Of a stretch of 64,000 nt of DNA, positions 24,901-37,556 are shown piece by piece. A program made the translations under genes and the position numbers. The number at the start of each line of letters is the position of its first letter. The stretch's first letter is position 1. The DNA comes from Chromera velia (taxonomy: Eukaryota > Sar > Chromeraceae): NCBI GenBank assembly GCA_018398765.1, contig JAHBMJ010002738.1, forward strand, positions 566-64,565, in the 5' to 3' direction. The notes under the pieces are model-generated. The model worked only from the letters and a program-made list of their open reading frames with translations. It searched no databases and was not told the origin of the DNA.

Positions 24901-26021
24901 TTGGCAATCGCTCTAACACCCCGTTCGCCTACCCTGAAGGCGAACATCAATGCACGGGAGTTCATCGGAGTAGTACGTCCATGTCAGAATTCACCAAAGA
25001 AAAAAGTGGAAAAAAAAAAACTCCACTAGCCTATGCGAGCATGGATACGATCATTTGTTTCACGCAAGATCATTACTTGATCTTCGCACATCAATCACAA
25101 GCATTTGACTCACGTCTTTGTGTACTTTCATCTATCTGAAAATCAAAGCTGCCGATTGAAGGCACCTAAAAAAAAACGATACCAACACGGTCGAACAAAA
25201 AGAGAAACAGATATCCAGGCATACAGTATAGACAGAAAGACAGAAGGGCAACCGACCGATTTTGCCTCATGTGGAGCTCCGTAACTTCCGAGCAAGGAAG
25301 GGCATTCCCCAGTGCCTCTGCCCCTGCAGGCACCGATCCATTGTTCATTCCATTTCGTGATGTTACAGTGACAGAGATCTTCAGGGAGGCTCAGACTGAA
25401 GCTCGGACAAAAAGACAGGAGGTAGAAACGAAAGAATCAAGCATTGCAGGTAACGCACCCTCTCCGTCGGATCTAGACCATCTTGTAAATGAATGCGGTT
25501 CCCAGCTACGTGTCCTGCCCCGCATTCACACCCCTAGCTCAGTGTAGACAATCAACGACTCACTGACCATCATCTCCCACGGAGTTGCAGGAGAGGTCCA
25601 GAATGCGCAAGCCTTCGCCTTCCTGCAGTACCCAAAACAGACCGTTTGGAGGCTACAAGAAGAAATCACATTCCAAGCAAAGTCTTCATCGGGGCTACAA
25701 AGTGGGCGCTCCGACACGGTGGTACACTTTGATACAGGCAGGGAGGAGACGGCAACAGCGAGAGCAAACCATCTCAGTGCAACACCGGACTGACCTTCAG
25801 GAATTGCGCCACCACCTTGGTCTCCTCACTGCAGATTCCAGAAGAACTCAAGTCGAGCTCCTGCAGCTCCTCGGGGGCGTCCCTGCATTTTCATGTCAAG
25901 CACTGGGTCTGTCATGCATGCACTCAAGCATTCCCTCACAAAATGGAAGATTGAACGCGGCGGACCTCCACGAATTCAAAAACCAACGGAGATTGTTACT
26001 CGTCATGGGCTTCCTGTCCAT
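18941..26021 (-). CDS. LRR / coiled-coil protein with long disordered regions, CEP78-like repeat region
   Basis: Nine exons join in phase: 26021-25966, 25882-25795, 25622-25568, 25323-25257, 24933-24871, 24216-24148, 24026-24000, 23813-21821 and 21241-18941, giving about 1572 residues. The first seven give ribonuclease-inhibitor-type leucine-rich repeats, with units such as LQELDLSSSGI, LRILDLSCNSVGDDG, VTELHMRQNRVGERG and LRSLDVRENPLGVGG. The order and spacing, and the final LDVRENPL followed by a GLQEGR stretch, resemble human CEP78, a centrosome/basal-body protein. The rest is Ser/Pro-rich and disordered, with one coiled coil of about 130 residues (about 22240-21825, from VDTLENQIASL). The start is uncertain: an in-frame ATG just upstream follows a good acceptor, and CEP78 has more N-terminal repeats, so 5' exons may be missing. 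The 27-base exon is inferred from phase alone. It could be another LRR family. Confidence 0.7.
24700..24850. repeat. (TTCC)n microsatellite
   Basis: TTCC/TCCC tract in the intron between the LRR exons 24933-24871 and 24216-24148. Confidence 0.95.
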
Positions 26022-26359
26022 CTTCCTCCCTCCGGCAGAAGCCGCGTGAAAGGCCTGCATGGAGGAGGGCTAAGAAAAGTGGGGAAGTCTCAGAACGCCG
26101 TTCCTTCAACCCATAGAGGGATCGGGGGGACTGTAGCAATGTGCAGATCAAGTCAGTCTGGGTCCTTCTGAACAAGTTCGTAGGGGTTCCGTTGGTTTGG
26201 ACGACCAAAGCATCCCAACAGACGAGAGCAGGCCAACGCAGGGATAACGAAGGAGGGGGGGAACGGGTATTCTATTAATATCGACGTACTATCGACGCAT
26301 ATATTGACAATGATTCGGCAACCCGGCTTGGCTATGCTTGGCTCATCTCGGGGCAACTT

Positions 26360-26700
26360 GGCTATCGCCCCTGACATCGGTCCAGGAAAGGGGACCGTGC
26401 GTATCCCTTCCAAGCGGACCCTCGGCCACCGCCGCCGCCTTATTTGAATCTGCGTGACGGTAGTCACTTGATCGGCCGGCCGCCACCACCGCCACGTCGG
26501 GGGACGTCCCACCCGTCCCCCACATTTAATTTGCCTACCGCCACCACGAAGTTTGGAGACGTCACAAATAGAGTGGCAGGGGCGATCTCGATCCCGCGCG
26601 ATCTCCCGGCCGCGGCGGGCCGCGCGCCCCGCGGCGGCGGGCGGCATGCAATGCACGCGGGCCGCCCGCGGCCGCGCAGCATGCATAAATGTCCGAGCTA
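26360..26700. promoter_or_regulatory. GC-rich island upstream of the LRR/coiled-coil gene
   Basis: Dense in CCGCC, GGCCGG, GCGCGC and CGGCGGCGGG, peaking at 26580-26690 and ending GCATGCATAAATG. It lies 340-680 bases upstream of the provisional start at 26021. It matches the position and composition of islands before other genes in the window, so I infer a promoter. A 5' non-coding exon could overlap it. Confidence 0.5.
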
Positions 26701-26833
26701 ACCTTCAATGCATGAACTCTGACATGGCAACACTTTTCGAATCTTTTCGATCCGACGTTAATTAAACTTTCCAAATATTTCGAAGACTGTCGTGGGATTC
26801 AATACGACACCGTATCACACCGTAGCTCGTCTG

Positions 26834-27568
26834 TCAGCAGTGGCAGTATTCATAATAATACCGTCTTCGAAGAGTGCCGAGAATCACAAAGCCTGCTGAA
26901 AACAGTCTATGCCCGCAAAGCTTGGATCCTGGGTGTTGGTCGTGGGGACAATCTAGCGAGCTTTTGTGTTGCACGGGGTAGACGGGCGTCACTGTGTCTC
27001 TCGATTGAACCCTGACTCTCTTGAGCCACACGCAAATTGCGAGGGGTGAGAGTGCTTCTGTACTGCCTGCTGACCCTTTGGTTGGCGACTGTGCTGGTGG
27101 GGAGGAAGTTAACGGTGGTGGATCCCTCTCTCCTGTCTCTCGTTTCTGTTGGCAACTAAGCCGATGAGATGTTAACCTTGCGCTTCCATTTTTACGGTCG
27201 AGAAGCCACTGCGGAGAGAGAATACGAGGTCTGTTATCGGGATCGTATGTATTGAAGGGGGTGTGACTTGGATGGATGCCGTCTTTCTGTTTTTTGTTTG
27301 GCTCCTTTGTGCTCGTAAAGAGCCGCTCAGTCTGTCGACTCGTTGATGGTTGCACTTGTTTGTGCAGAAAACGCAAACGGTTGCTCATGTGAAGAAGGAC
27401 CTCCTCCAGAACTGGCCCCTCGAATGTCAGTGAGTGGACGGACTTGCGTTTCGACTCAATCCAACTGATAACGGCTAAGAGTGAAGCACGCAAACAAAGA
27501 TGGTTGCGCAGGAAAGCGGGAATAGGGCCAGCGAAAGCAAGTAGAGAGGAGACCCGACAGCTAGCCAT
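26834..27568 (-). other. Unassigned 244-codon open frame
   Basis: Starts at an ATG and runs to a stop on the minus strand. No family, membrane segment or compositional bias supports it. It could be a small gene, part of a 5' exon of the neighbouring gene, or chance. Confidence 0.2.
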
Positions 27569-29726
27569 TCATGTACAGGAGAGAAAAAACCAGACAGAGG
27601 CACAAATGCTGTAACTCACCAACTAATCTCCTGGTTGGTAGGCCGGCCAGTAATCCTCATCCACCGGTGAGTTCCTCTGCCTCTTGCGGATTTCTTTTTT
27701 CTGCACATCGACGCAAACTGAGTCATTCTATTTATACACCTCACTATAGAGGAATGATTTTTTACGCGGTCCTCTGCCCTTTTCAAAAAGGAGAGCTTGA
27801 CGATCTCTATATCTGCCTCTCTCTACCGCTGTGCAGCTCCACAGCGGGTCAGCGCATGCCGCATCCTCTGCAATGGGCGCGAACCTGAGGGATCTGAGCG
27901 CGTTGAGGGTCAGTGACACTGCATGAGCACAGTTTCAATCAAGGCTTTCTCTGCATGCGGACTCGGAGCATTGCAACACTGCTCCAATTGCTCGTGATAG
28001 TGCCTGACATGGGATTTTTTTATTTGAAGAAGTCATCATAGAGCAACGCTTGAAAGGCAGTATTTCGACCTGGGCACCTTCCTCTAAGAAGTGCCAAGCG
28101 CAACTCATGTGGGTTTGTGAATCTGTGTGCAGCTCTTCAGTCCCAGCACGGCAACGATACAGGCGGCGGGGACGGAAAGGAAGCGGACCCTGTCGTCGTT
28201 CAAGTGATGTTCAGCGAAGGTCTATCTGTCTGTCTTTTCTTGGCTGTTCGTACCTGTGTGTGCGTGTGTCTGTGCACCTCTTCCTCTTTCTACCCTGTTC
28301 TGTACGTGAAACGAAGAAGGCAGAGAAGAGGAATGATACAGTCTGCCTATTTGACCTGCGGCGCCTGTCTGTCCGTCGGTGTGTCCATCTGTCTCAGTTC
28401 TGTCCACCTGTTCCGCACCTCTGTGTTTGTCAGTGGTTGTCTGTCTGTCTGTCTGTCCCACCCCCCCACCTCTGTCTAAAGACCATGACGGTGCCGGTCC
28501 CCACGTGCAGTTTTCTTTTTTCGTTTTGTTGTCATTTTTAATTTTTGTTGGTTTTTCTTGCCCTGTTTTCTTTTCTTCTCTTTCTTGTCTTGAGTGGAAG
28601 CAGCAGAGGAGTAGCGTGTGAAACCAGTGATCACGTGAAAGTCTGTCGGGAGGTGGAGAGGCAAGGGGCGCTTAACTCTCACCTTTCGGGCCCCCTGCCC
28701 ACTTTGTCTGAGTTGTCGTGATGTTCCTTTGTCTTTGTTGCTTTCTTTCTTTTTGTCTATTGTGTCCATGAAGAAAAGAAGGGAGAAGAAGAAACATATA
28801 GTCTGTCTGTCTGTCTGCCTGCCTGCCCCTGTTTTCATTTGTGGAGAGGGATAACGGATTTTGTTATCTTTAAAAGGCGGTTCCGAAAAGCGTTGGTGTA
28901 CAGCTCTTTTGGGGAGGGGTGTGAAAGGGAGTTAAAGAGAAGAGTTTTTCTCTTGGTACCACGGCAGGCCTCTCGAACGGCTTTTTCTGAGAGGCGTCTT
29001 TTTCTTCGAATGTGTGTAGGTGGATGCAGGAAAGACCGCAAATAGAGACGCCAAGTGCAGTCTTTGGTTTCAGTCGCTATCTGTGTGAGACGGTCCCTTC
29101 ACGAAAGTGCGGGGCTTCTTGTTTTTTCTTTGCATCGGGCTTTGCAGCATTGCGTTTTTGTATTCTAGTTCCGTTCGTCCTGTGTCCTGCAGGAAGAAGC
29201 ACGGCGATGCCTGACGTGGACTCTGCCTCTCGGACTATCCGATGCGACTGTTGCGTCATCTGTTGAAACAAGGAAACACCACAGCTCGGGAAAGGATTGA
29301 AGGCTTTTTTTTTTGTAGGGGTTGGAACTGGGGAACAGATGGGAACAGCGTACTAGAAGATCGTGTGTTCAATTGACTCACTGATGTAGCACTTCTACAC
29401 CGATTCCGAGTCAGCAACAAAAAAAATGTGACGTGTGAAACTTCATAGACTAATAAGTTTGTAATAACAGTGAAACAAAAAAAAAAAGAACTTTTTTTGG
29501 ACCTGGTCAGTGGTCCAGTTTAGTCCAGTTAGTACTTCAGTATGATAAACTTATATATAATTAGTTACTTACTTAAACTTGCTTACTTGAGTATATGGTT
29601 TAGCTTCGAGTTTTTAAGCCTGAGACCGGATACGAATGACGAACGAAGTAAGCAAAACGGAGTAAAAATGTTTGTTTCTATGTTCGTTTAAAGTTCTTGA
29701 TGGACCGGAATGACGCTCTGAGATAG
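27569..29726. other. No recognisable gene; microsatellite-rich
   Basis: Contains GTCT/CTGT tandem runs (about 28220-28480 and 28800-28830) and a T-rich stretch at 28510-28760. 29280-29700 is AT-rich with poly(A) runs. All open frames are short or run through the repeats. Confidence 0.5.
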
Positions 29727-29880
29727 GTGACACCGTTCCGGCGCCCGGCCTCCAGCAGGCGGAAATGCTGCCAGTGCGGCACGGGGTGCATGTAGCGGTG
29801 GTTACATGTGGTCTAATGCAGTCCTGGGTTGAGTCCTGGATACGTATGGTCTGAAACCTTTATGATACTAGTAGTAGAGT
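29727..29880 (+). repeat. Possible tRNA-derived SINE or tRNA relic
   Basis: GTAGCGGTGGTTACATG resembles an internal A box. About 30 bases on, CCTGGGTTGAGTCCTGG resembles a B box and T-arm. No complete cloverleaf could be drawn. Low confidence. Confidence 0.25.
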
Positions 29881-29998
29881 GAACCTTAAACTTAGGCCTA
29901 AAGTGGACATTGATTTAATTGTTGTTTGCTTAGCTGTTTGCGGGCTGGAGAAATTTCTGTTGGGACGTATTTTTAATAGAACGGTGACAATGTATTAC

Positions 29999-30534
29999 TG
30001 TCTTGGACTGCCTGGCGGCGCCAGGACGACTCGGGTTCGGATGGCGACGCCAGCGCGGGCTTGGGCATTCCATATGCACCGATGCGACACGGGCCTTTCT
30101 GCAGGTGTTTAAGTGCCTGGGTCTTGGTTCTCGCTTGACGCGGGCCTTTCTGCAGATGTTTGAGTGCCGGGGTCTTGGTCCTTGCACGCTGTGACTGGAG
30201 TTCGAAAGCCTTGCAGATTGATTGACTCTGGGACATAGATGTTGTCTTATAGCTGCTGTCCTGTAGCTTGAGTTCGTCCTGTCGCATGAATTCAGTCTGT
30301 TTGCATGTTACGTTTAATTCTCTCTCAAGTACGGGGATGAAAACGACTGTTCTGGGGAGAGATTGGATTAGAAGGAATTAGAGAGAATGAGATGCGGATT
30401 AGGTTGATCGAGGTATTTATCTTGATGATCTTTACTTGAAACCTTCTGAACTTTCTAGAGTCAATCAATTTAGGACTGAGTCTTTCCGCCGCCTTCTAGC
30501 CTATCCTATTGAGTGTCATGACTAGCTCGTGACA
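29999..30534 (+). repeat. 5' LTR of the 29999-33489 element
   Basis: Contains an internal near-repeat of about 50 bases (GGGCCTTTCTGCAGGTGTTT-type units). Confidence 0.85.
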
Positions 30535-30996
30535 TGATATGGTGATCGCTCAGCTCGAGGGTCTGAAACTCGAAAACACACCTTCTATGGAGGAGTCAGA
30601 TACGCGCCAGATCGATGCCAACTTGATGATCAGTCTCTCTCCGTCTCGTTCTTTGCTTTCCAAAACGCTGCGGGCACAGTTAAGAGACTATGAAAGGGAG
30701 TGTCAGAGACTCCTTACGTTATGTGCCAGCTGAATGGAGTGTCTCGCTTGCATTTTGCTTGGTGACTTGTGCTTTGCTGGCTGCCAGGCTGGCTGGGAAC
30801 TCTTTGTATCTCTTTTTTATGTCGAGACGGAGAAGAGGGAGAAGGCGGTCACTATAACAGTGACTCACTCCTTGCAGGTCATGCCTTCATGCCAATATGT
30901 ACAGCAACTACGTCAGCTACGAGTCCTGATGGGCTAGCTGATGGGTCCCGCTCTGATACCATGTCGGGCAATGACAGACCCGGCGCTTTGCTCTTA

Positions 30997-31512
<516 letters not shown>

Positions 31513-31680
31513 CTACGTTGGAGTTCTTGCGAGTCTTCCTCAAGACTGCTGCATACTGGAAACTTACGGAGACAATTTATATTATAATACTGTTTCGGTT
31601 CAAAGGAACATGGAGCCATCACGGCTGCCGTCTACGACCAGATCGCAATTGAAATGGCCAGTCGATTGTTTGCTTCTTCT

Positions 31681-31855
31681 CTTGTTCAGCGTAGACAGAG
31701 ACAGAAAGGTTGATGTATGGTGCCAGGGTAATAAGGCATGGTTAGCTAGACAGATCATAATATATGAGTCTTGTTCAGCGTAGACAGAGACAGAAAGGTT
31801 GATGTATGGTGTCAGGGCAATAAGGCATGGTTAGCTAGACAGATCATATATACAG
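31681..31855 (+). repeat. Two-unit tandem repeat, period about 89
   Basis: 31681-31769 and 31770-31855 both start CTTGTTCAGCGTAGACAG and differ at only a few places. It lies within the LTR element interior. Confidence 0.85.
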
Positions 31856-32934
31856 ACAAGACATAAAGTCGTTGAGAGTTCTTTCTGAGAGTGCGACGCT
31901 GAGTGCGTTTGATTGGAAGGGATTGAGATGTGTTTTGGGACTGGCGATGCTTGCTTTTTTAGACTGGAAGTCATGATACCGCAGGGAGGGTCCCTGTGTG
32001 AGTCAGAGCGACAGATTGGGGTAGAGAGACAGAGATCAAAGCGATCAGAGCGATCAGAAGCATGGATAAATATGCTGGTATATGTAATTGAGCCGTGTTT
32101 AGTAGATTCTAACATGCGCGCCATCCATGGTAAACGAGGGGTTCGGTGTGGGGTTGCTCTTTATGATGGAAAGCCAGGAAAGGAAAGTGTTGACAGTGAC
32201 AGAATACAGATTATGATCAGACGATCGAGCAATCAAAGCGAAGCCACTTGAAGAGTGGAGTCTTAGCAGGGTATAGGGGGGTGAATAGTGAGGTCCCAGG
32301 AGTACCAAGTCCGAGGGAAATGCATGCCATTGGGGAGGGGATGACAGTTTAGAAGCGAGATCAAATGAGAAGAAAGAACAATGATATTTGATGAGTTGGG
32401 CAGTGTGTAGCGCTCTTTGTTTCCTCTCTTTTCTGCTTCTGTGCAGCAACTCGGTATTCCTCTGCTTACGCTGATCAACTCGAAGTTGACAAGAGCGCCG
32501 TGTTAAACATGGGAACAAGAAGATCAAGCTGTGCGAGAAGAACGCGTACACTACTGTTGGAGATACCTCTGGAGAAAGGGAAACTCTCGGAACAGCTAGA
32601 CGTGAAGATTTTGAAGAGGTGGGAGAGCTGAGAGGGGCATAAAACCTTACATTGGGAAGCTTGCGGCCGTCAGGTGACGGACTCTGCCATGGGGTAGAGA
32701 AGGTTGACCGTGTGTAACCACGCAGAAGCCGACGTCCCTACAACAAGTCCTGCGGAGACAGGCTTGGCGGGTTGGTATCGCCGGTGAGGCAGCGATGACT
32801 GATGACTACTGATGACACCTCCTTTTTTAGATCTTTTCAATGTAAACAGAAGTCTATAGAAGAGATTGAGGAGAAGTTTGCTGTGAAAAGATTCTTTCTC
32901 TGTGAGCAAGAATCTCATGGAAGAGGGGAACATA

Positions 32935-33489
32935 TGTCCTGGACTGCCTGGCAGCGCCAGGACGACTTGGGTTCAGATGGCGACACTAGCGCGGGCTCAG
33001 GCATTCCACATGCACCGATACGATGCGGGCCTTTCTGCAGGTGTTTGAGTGCCCGGGTCTTGGTCCTCGCTTGACGTAGGCCTTTCTGCAGGTGTTTGAG
33101 TGCCGGGGTCTTGGTCCTCGCATGTTGTGACTGGAGTTCGAAAACCTTGCAGATTGATTGACTCTGGGATATGAGTGTTATCTTACAGCTGCTGTCCTGT
33201 AGCTTGAGTTCGTCCTGTCGCATGAATTCAGTCTGTTTGTATGTCATATTTAATTCTCTCTCAAGTACGGGGATGAAAACGACTGTTCTGGAGAGAGATT
33301 GAATTAGAGGGAATGAGATGCGGATTAGGTTGATTGAGGTATATATCTTGACGATCTTTACTTGAAACCTTCTGAACCTTCTGGAGTCAATCAGTTTAGG
33401 ACTGAGTCTTTCCGCCGCCTTCTAGCCTATCCTATTGAGTGTCATATCAATCAATCAATCAATCAATCAATCATGACTAGCTCGTGACA
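32935..33489 (+). repeat. 3' LTR of the 29999-33489 element
   Basis: Matches 29999-30534 and includes an (ATCA)n expansion at about 33445-33472 that the other LTR lacks. Confidence 0.85.
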
Positions 33490-33734
33490 TTACTTAGTTT
33501 TGTAATGTTTTGTAGACATTGGGCACCAATTAAATCCGAATCACTACATATGGTTGTCAGACTCTCTTTGAACCTATTTTTAAAAACTGTACGATTTAAG
33601 TTAATTAAACCACGTATACCGTACGGTATACATAACAACGGAGTTTATTGAAAATTGAAAAAAAAAAAATTGTAGAAAAAGTTGAAACGATACATACCAT
33701 TTCAAATCGGGTGTTGCACTGCTCGCGTGGTACA

Positions 33735-35437
33735 TCAAGTCTCTCGAAAGAACACCTGCTGGGGGGCCGTGATCGATTCCATCAGGGCCCCCCCGAAGCC
33801 ACGAGCAGCGTCCTGCCTCAAGCTTCGCAAATACCATGCAGAAAGGGTTACTTTTCTCAACCCCACCTCGGCAAGCACTAGGGCAAGCATAGTCACTGAG
33901 GGACCCGGGCTGTGTCCGAACAACTGAATGTCAGGCGCACGATTCCAACCCGCCCCCACTTTGAAACCAAATGGCATCCACAGCAAGATGGGAGGGAAGA
34001 ATGCCGAGCTAGGAGAGACACCAAAGTCTCTCTAGCTTGCCGGGACTGACGTCACCTCAAACAACGGAGAAGGGATCTGATGCAACTAGGAGCTCATAAC
34101 CTCACCCAGACTTCTGCAGCCCTGCCCGCCGTCCCAGGCTTCCTCTCCATCTCCAGGTCCGCAACAGACTTCCAGACAGAGGTGCTCAAGGGAAGGAAAC
34201 CCTTTCGCCCGCTCTCTCGAACCCTCTGCAACCCCTTCCACCCACCTCATCCCCCCGCTCATGCCACCACAGTCACAGCCGCCGCAGAGAGCGCACTCCC
34301 CCGAGCCCAAAGCCCTCCTCCAAACCGCCAAGCAGGACACTGCCAACCGCATGCAAATTCGACAAGCAAGTCGTGAGCACCATGCAGGCTCTAGAGTGCC
34401 CACCCCGAATTTCTTCCTCCTCACCCCCTGGGCCAATACCCGAACGCCTTCTTCCATATCCTCCGCTCCAAGCTTGTATCAGTTTCAGCAGAGATGCCAG
34501 AATTAAACACTTGAATGCTGAGACCGCAGAGGACGGGAGTCTTTTCACTCACCAGAATGCGACTCAAATTGGCGAAGCAGCCACGGACAATGTCTCGTCG
34601 TCCTTCCAAATTCAGCCCTCTCAGCTTGGACAACCTCCACCCCTCAACAGCCGCACTGATACCCTCGATCCCAGCAGCAGGGACTGACTTTTCCTCTGCA
34701 GTATCCAGACGGCACGAGGGACGTGTCAATCCCCATGACGTTTCGCTCCAAGTCTAGAGTCCGTAGGTAAGCGGCGAAACTTGTGCTTTAGTAACCCTGA
34801 TGGAAGTTATGTTTTGATTAAGAACAGAAAGTAATACTCTCGGTATTCTTCGCTTTCATTCGATCCCTCTGCGCGGGCCTTCACCCTTCTGCTCTGGCTG
34901 CTGTATCGCAGAGCTTCAGGATCTCTGAGGCTCCCTGACCCCCCCCCCATTCTCAGTAAGTGTCCCAGTGCACTGACCCCCGAGAGGTCCATGGGCTCGG
35001 TTGTTGCATAGATTGAGTGAGACACACAATAGACTGCGCGGCCTGATTGGATTGGGCACAAGGCAGCAGCAGACAGCGGTTGCAATTCAACTCCAGGGAT
35101 CGCAGAGAGGACCGAAGGAGGCCCTGGAAACCCGCACCCCTGGGACCAGTCAGGCAGGAGTTGGGGGCGCTGAAGGTCTTCACCCCGAGGCGGTTCTCTC
35201 GCGCAGACCCTGAGCAAAACAGCACAGGACAAGAAAACAGGATCATATGCGGACCCGCCGTGAGAGGCTGAACACAGCTAGGGCATTAAACTCGGCAAGG
35301 TCCGCATTCGTTGGGGGGAGCTTGAGACCTTCGGCCTTTGTAGAGAGGAAAAGGAACATGCCCGTTTTGAAGACGTCTCTGCAAGTAATCATCCCGCACA
35401 TCAGCTTCGGACCACGGCGTGATGCGGACGGTGGCAA
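33735..35437 (-). pseudogene. LRR-like gene fragments, structure unresolved
   Basis: Several adjoining minus-strand frames (35437-35243, 35246-34953, 34729-34421, 34548-34273 and 33986-33735) read like pieces of one diverged leucine-rich-repeat protein, for example LRSLELNCN, LSKLRGLNLEG, FPSLEHLCLEV and GLRKVTLSAWYL. The 35437 frame ends beside a possible GTCCGC donor, and TTTTGCTCAG before 35205 is a good acceptor. I could not join the parts with consistent phase, so this is either a multi-exon gene with introns I have missed or a decayed copy. No function is proposed. Confidence 0.35.
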
Positions 35438-36122
35438 TCGGGCTCCGGGCTCTTTACCGGGGTCTCTCCCCCCCCTTCAGTCACCGCAGGCACAGCAGAC
35501 ATGTTGGTCTTCGCGATTTTTCAGACTGAAAGGAGGACGAAAAGGCAGGCCCACTTGTGGAAGATTTGGATTTAAAACGTAACTCCACAACGCAATTCTA
35601 TCAAAGAACGCTGGAAGGAAGGGGAATGCAAGGGAGATTGCAAGGGATCCGATGGAGACTCATTGTCGCTCTCTCCCCAAAGAAGCTCAGGCAAGCCTAG
35701 CTATGAGTGTCGATTCAGCCGTCTCCATGCATTCTATGCCGTCTCATAGCTTGCATGCCGTCTCCGTGTGTATCGGTGTAGCTGTAGCGATGGAGAGAGC
35801 AAAGACAGTCATAGAAGACATCCATTTTTCTTCGAATACTGCACAGGAATACACCAATTTGTGTCACGGGCATAGGCTCCGAAGACTCTCTGACTCGCTG
35901 CATGCGTGGGATTTTTGACTTAGTAGCTGGTTGGGACTCCGAGCAGGCGTCTCTTCAATCAGCACGACATACTGCCTTACTTGAGACCAACGAAAGGCTG
36001 TCACAGATTTTTTGAACACATTTGATTTCGATTCTTGAGCCCACTCGACCTTCCTTGCTGCAGCTGAGCGAAAGGAAACGCAATGACCGTCAGGTCCTTG
36101 GACGAGGTCCAAGCAAGGCCTC
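35438..36122. other. No gene seen upstream of the TPR gene
   Basis: The true first exon of the TPR gene may lie here, because the long frame at 36123 has no ATG of its own. Confidence 0.4.
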
Positions 36123-37506
36123 GTGATTGACGTCATAGACCTAGAAGCGCTCGCAGAATCGCAAGAGACGGAGCGCTTCGGGGAGAGAGGGGGGGGGGAG
36201 GGGGTCCAGGAAAAGAGGTCTCACGGGACTGCCGCAGCCGCCGCAGCCTCTGACTCTCATGAAGCCGCTTCTCCTGTTCCCCCTCCCACAACAAAGAGGC
36301 CGAGAAGTTCTTTCAGGGTAGTGGCGGAAAGAGCCCCAGCCCTTCCCGAACAAAGGCGACGTCGCTTTAGCAGAAGGCTGTTACGCAGCCACTGCAAGAC
36401 GGTGGTCGATGAGGAGAAATTCTCCTCAATTGCAGCAGAATACTCAAATGCCCCCCTCACTGAGGAAGAAGAAAGGGAATACAGTGAACTGTTCCTCGGA
36501 TACACAGACTCGAAAGGCGACCTCGAAAACACGAAAAGCCGAATAGCACACTACCCTGCAGCCAAGGTAGAGCTGAGCTTCTGCCGTCTGAAGGGCAATC
36601 ATAGGATGGCGCTGGTGTTGCTGCAGCGCCTTGCGGAAAATGAAGCTAGAGGGGGGTCAGAAATTGTCTCACTAGGTTTTGCCTTTACGGAGGCCGAACA
36701 GTCCGGGGAGGTCTCGATGGTCCATGCAGGAGCATCGGACACGACAGCAGACAATGTGCAGATCGTCATTCCACTTATTGATGTGGAACGCCTGTCACTC
36801 ACAGAGCTCCAACAAAGTCTCGAGGAGGCGGTGGCAAGGAGATGGCGTGTAAAGAAAGATGTGACTGTGAAAGAAGAAGAAGTCTCAGACGAAGAACCTG
36901 AGAAGAAACGGCAGAGATCCGGAGAGGGAATGGAAGAGGAGGGAGAAGAGAGGGGAGAGATGGGTGGGGAGGAGGAAATGGGTGAGGGAGAGACGGGGGA
37001 AGGTAAGGGACCTGGAGTCAACACTGAGGCAGAAGCACAGTGCCAAGAAGAACTGAAGCGAGAGGAGGGATGTATGGTCGATCGGAAGCTCACGGGCTTC
37101 TTACCCAATGACGGGGATGCGGAAAGAGAGGGAGACAGAAACGAATCTGGTGCAGGTGCGTTGCTGTGATTTAGCTGCATTCAGCTTAAATTTTTCTCTT
37201 TTCTTCCAGCCTTTTCCCCGCTCAAGAAGCCCAAAAACATGAATGCTACGTTCCATCTACATTCATCGACTTCTTTCTCGTCACGTCTCATCTTGAAATT
37301 CGCATCCTACAGCCTCCTGCAGTTCAGGCTAAGCCTTCCGTTGAACCAGATTTTCTTAATTGGTCCTGCTATCTCTCTCAGCCCCTCTCCCTCTCAATCT
37401 CTTTCGTTTCTCTCTGTATCTTTACACAGGTGTATATGCAGACGCGTCTGTATGTATGTATGTGTATGTATGTGGGTATGTTTGTGTACATATGTCTGTG
37501 TCTGTT

Positions 37507-37556
<50 letters not shown>

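Noticed and set aside
24642-24965. Gly/Arg/Lys-rich frames
   Set aside because: Translations of the TTCC microsatellite. The only coding sequence here is the short LRR exon 24933-24871.
33445-33472. (ATCA)n run taken as a LINE tail
   Set aside because: It lies inside the 3' LTR and is not preceded by the LINE 3' sequence seen at 49263 and 56850.
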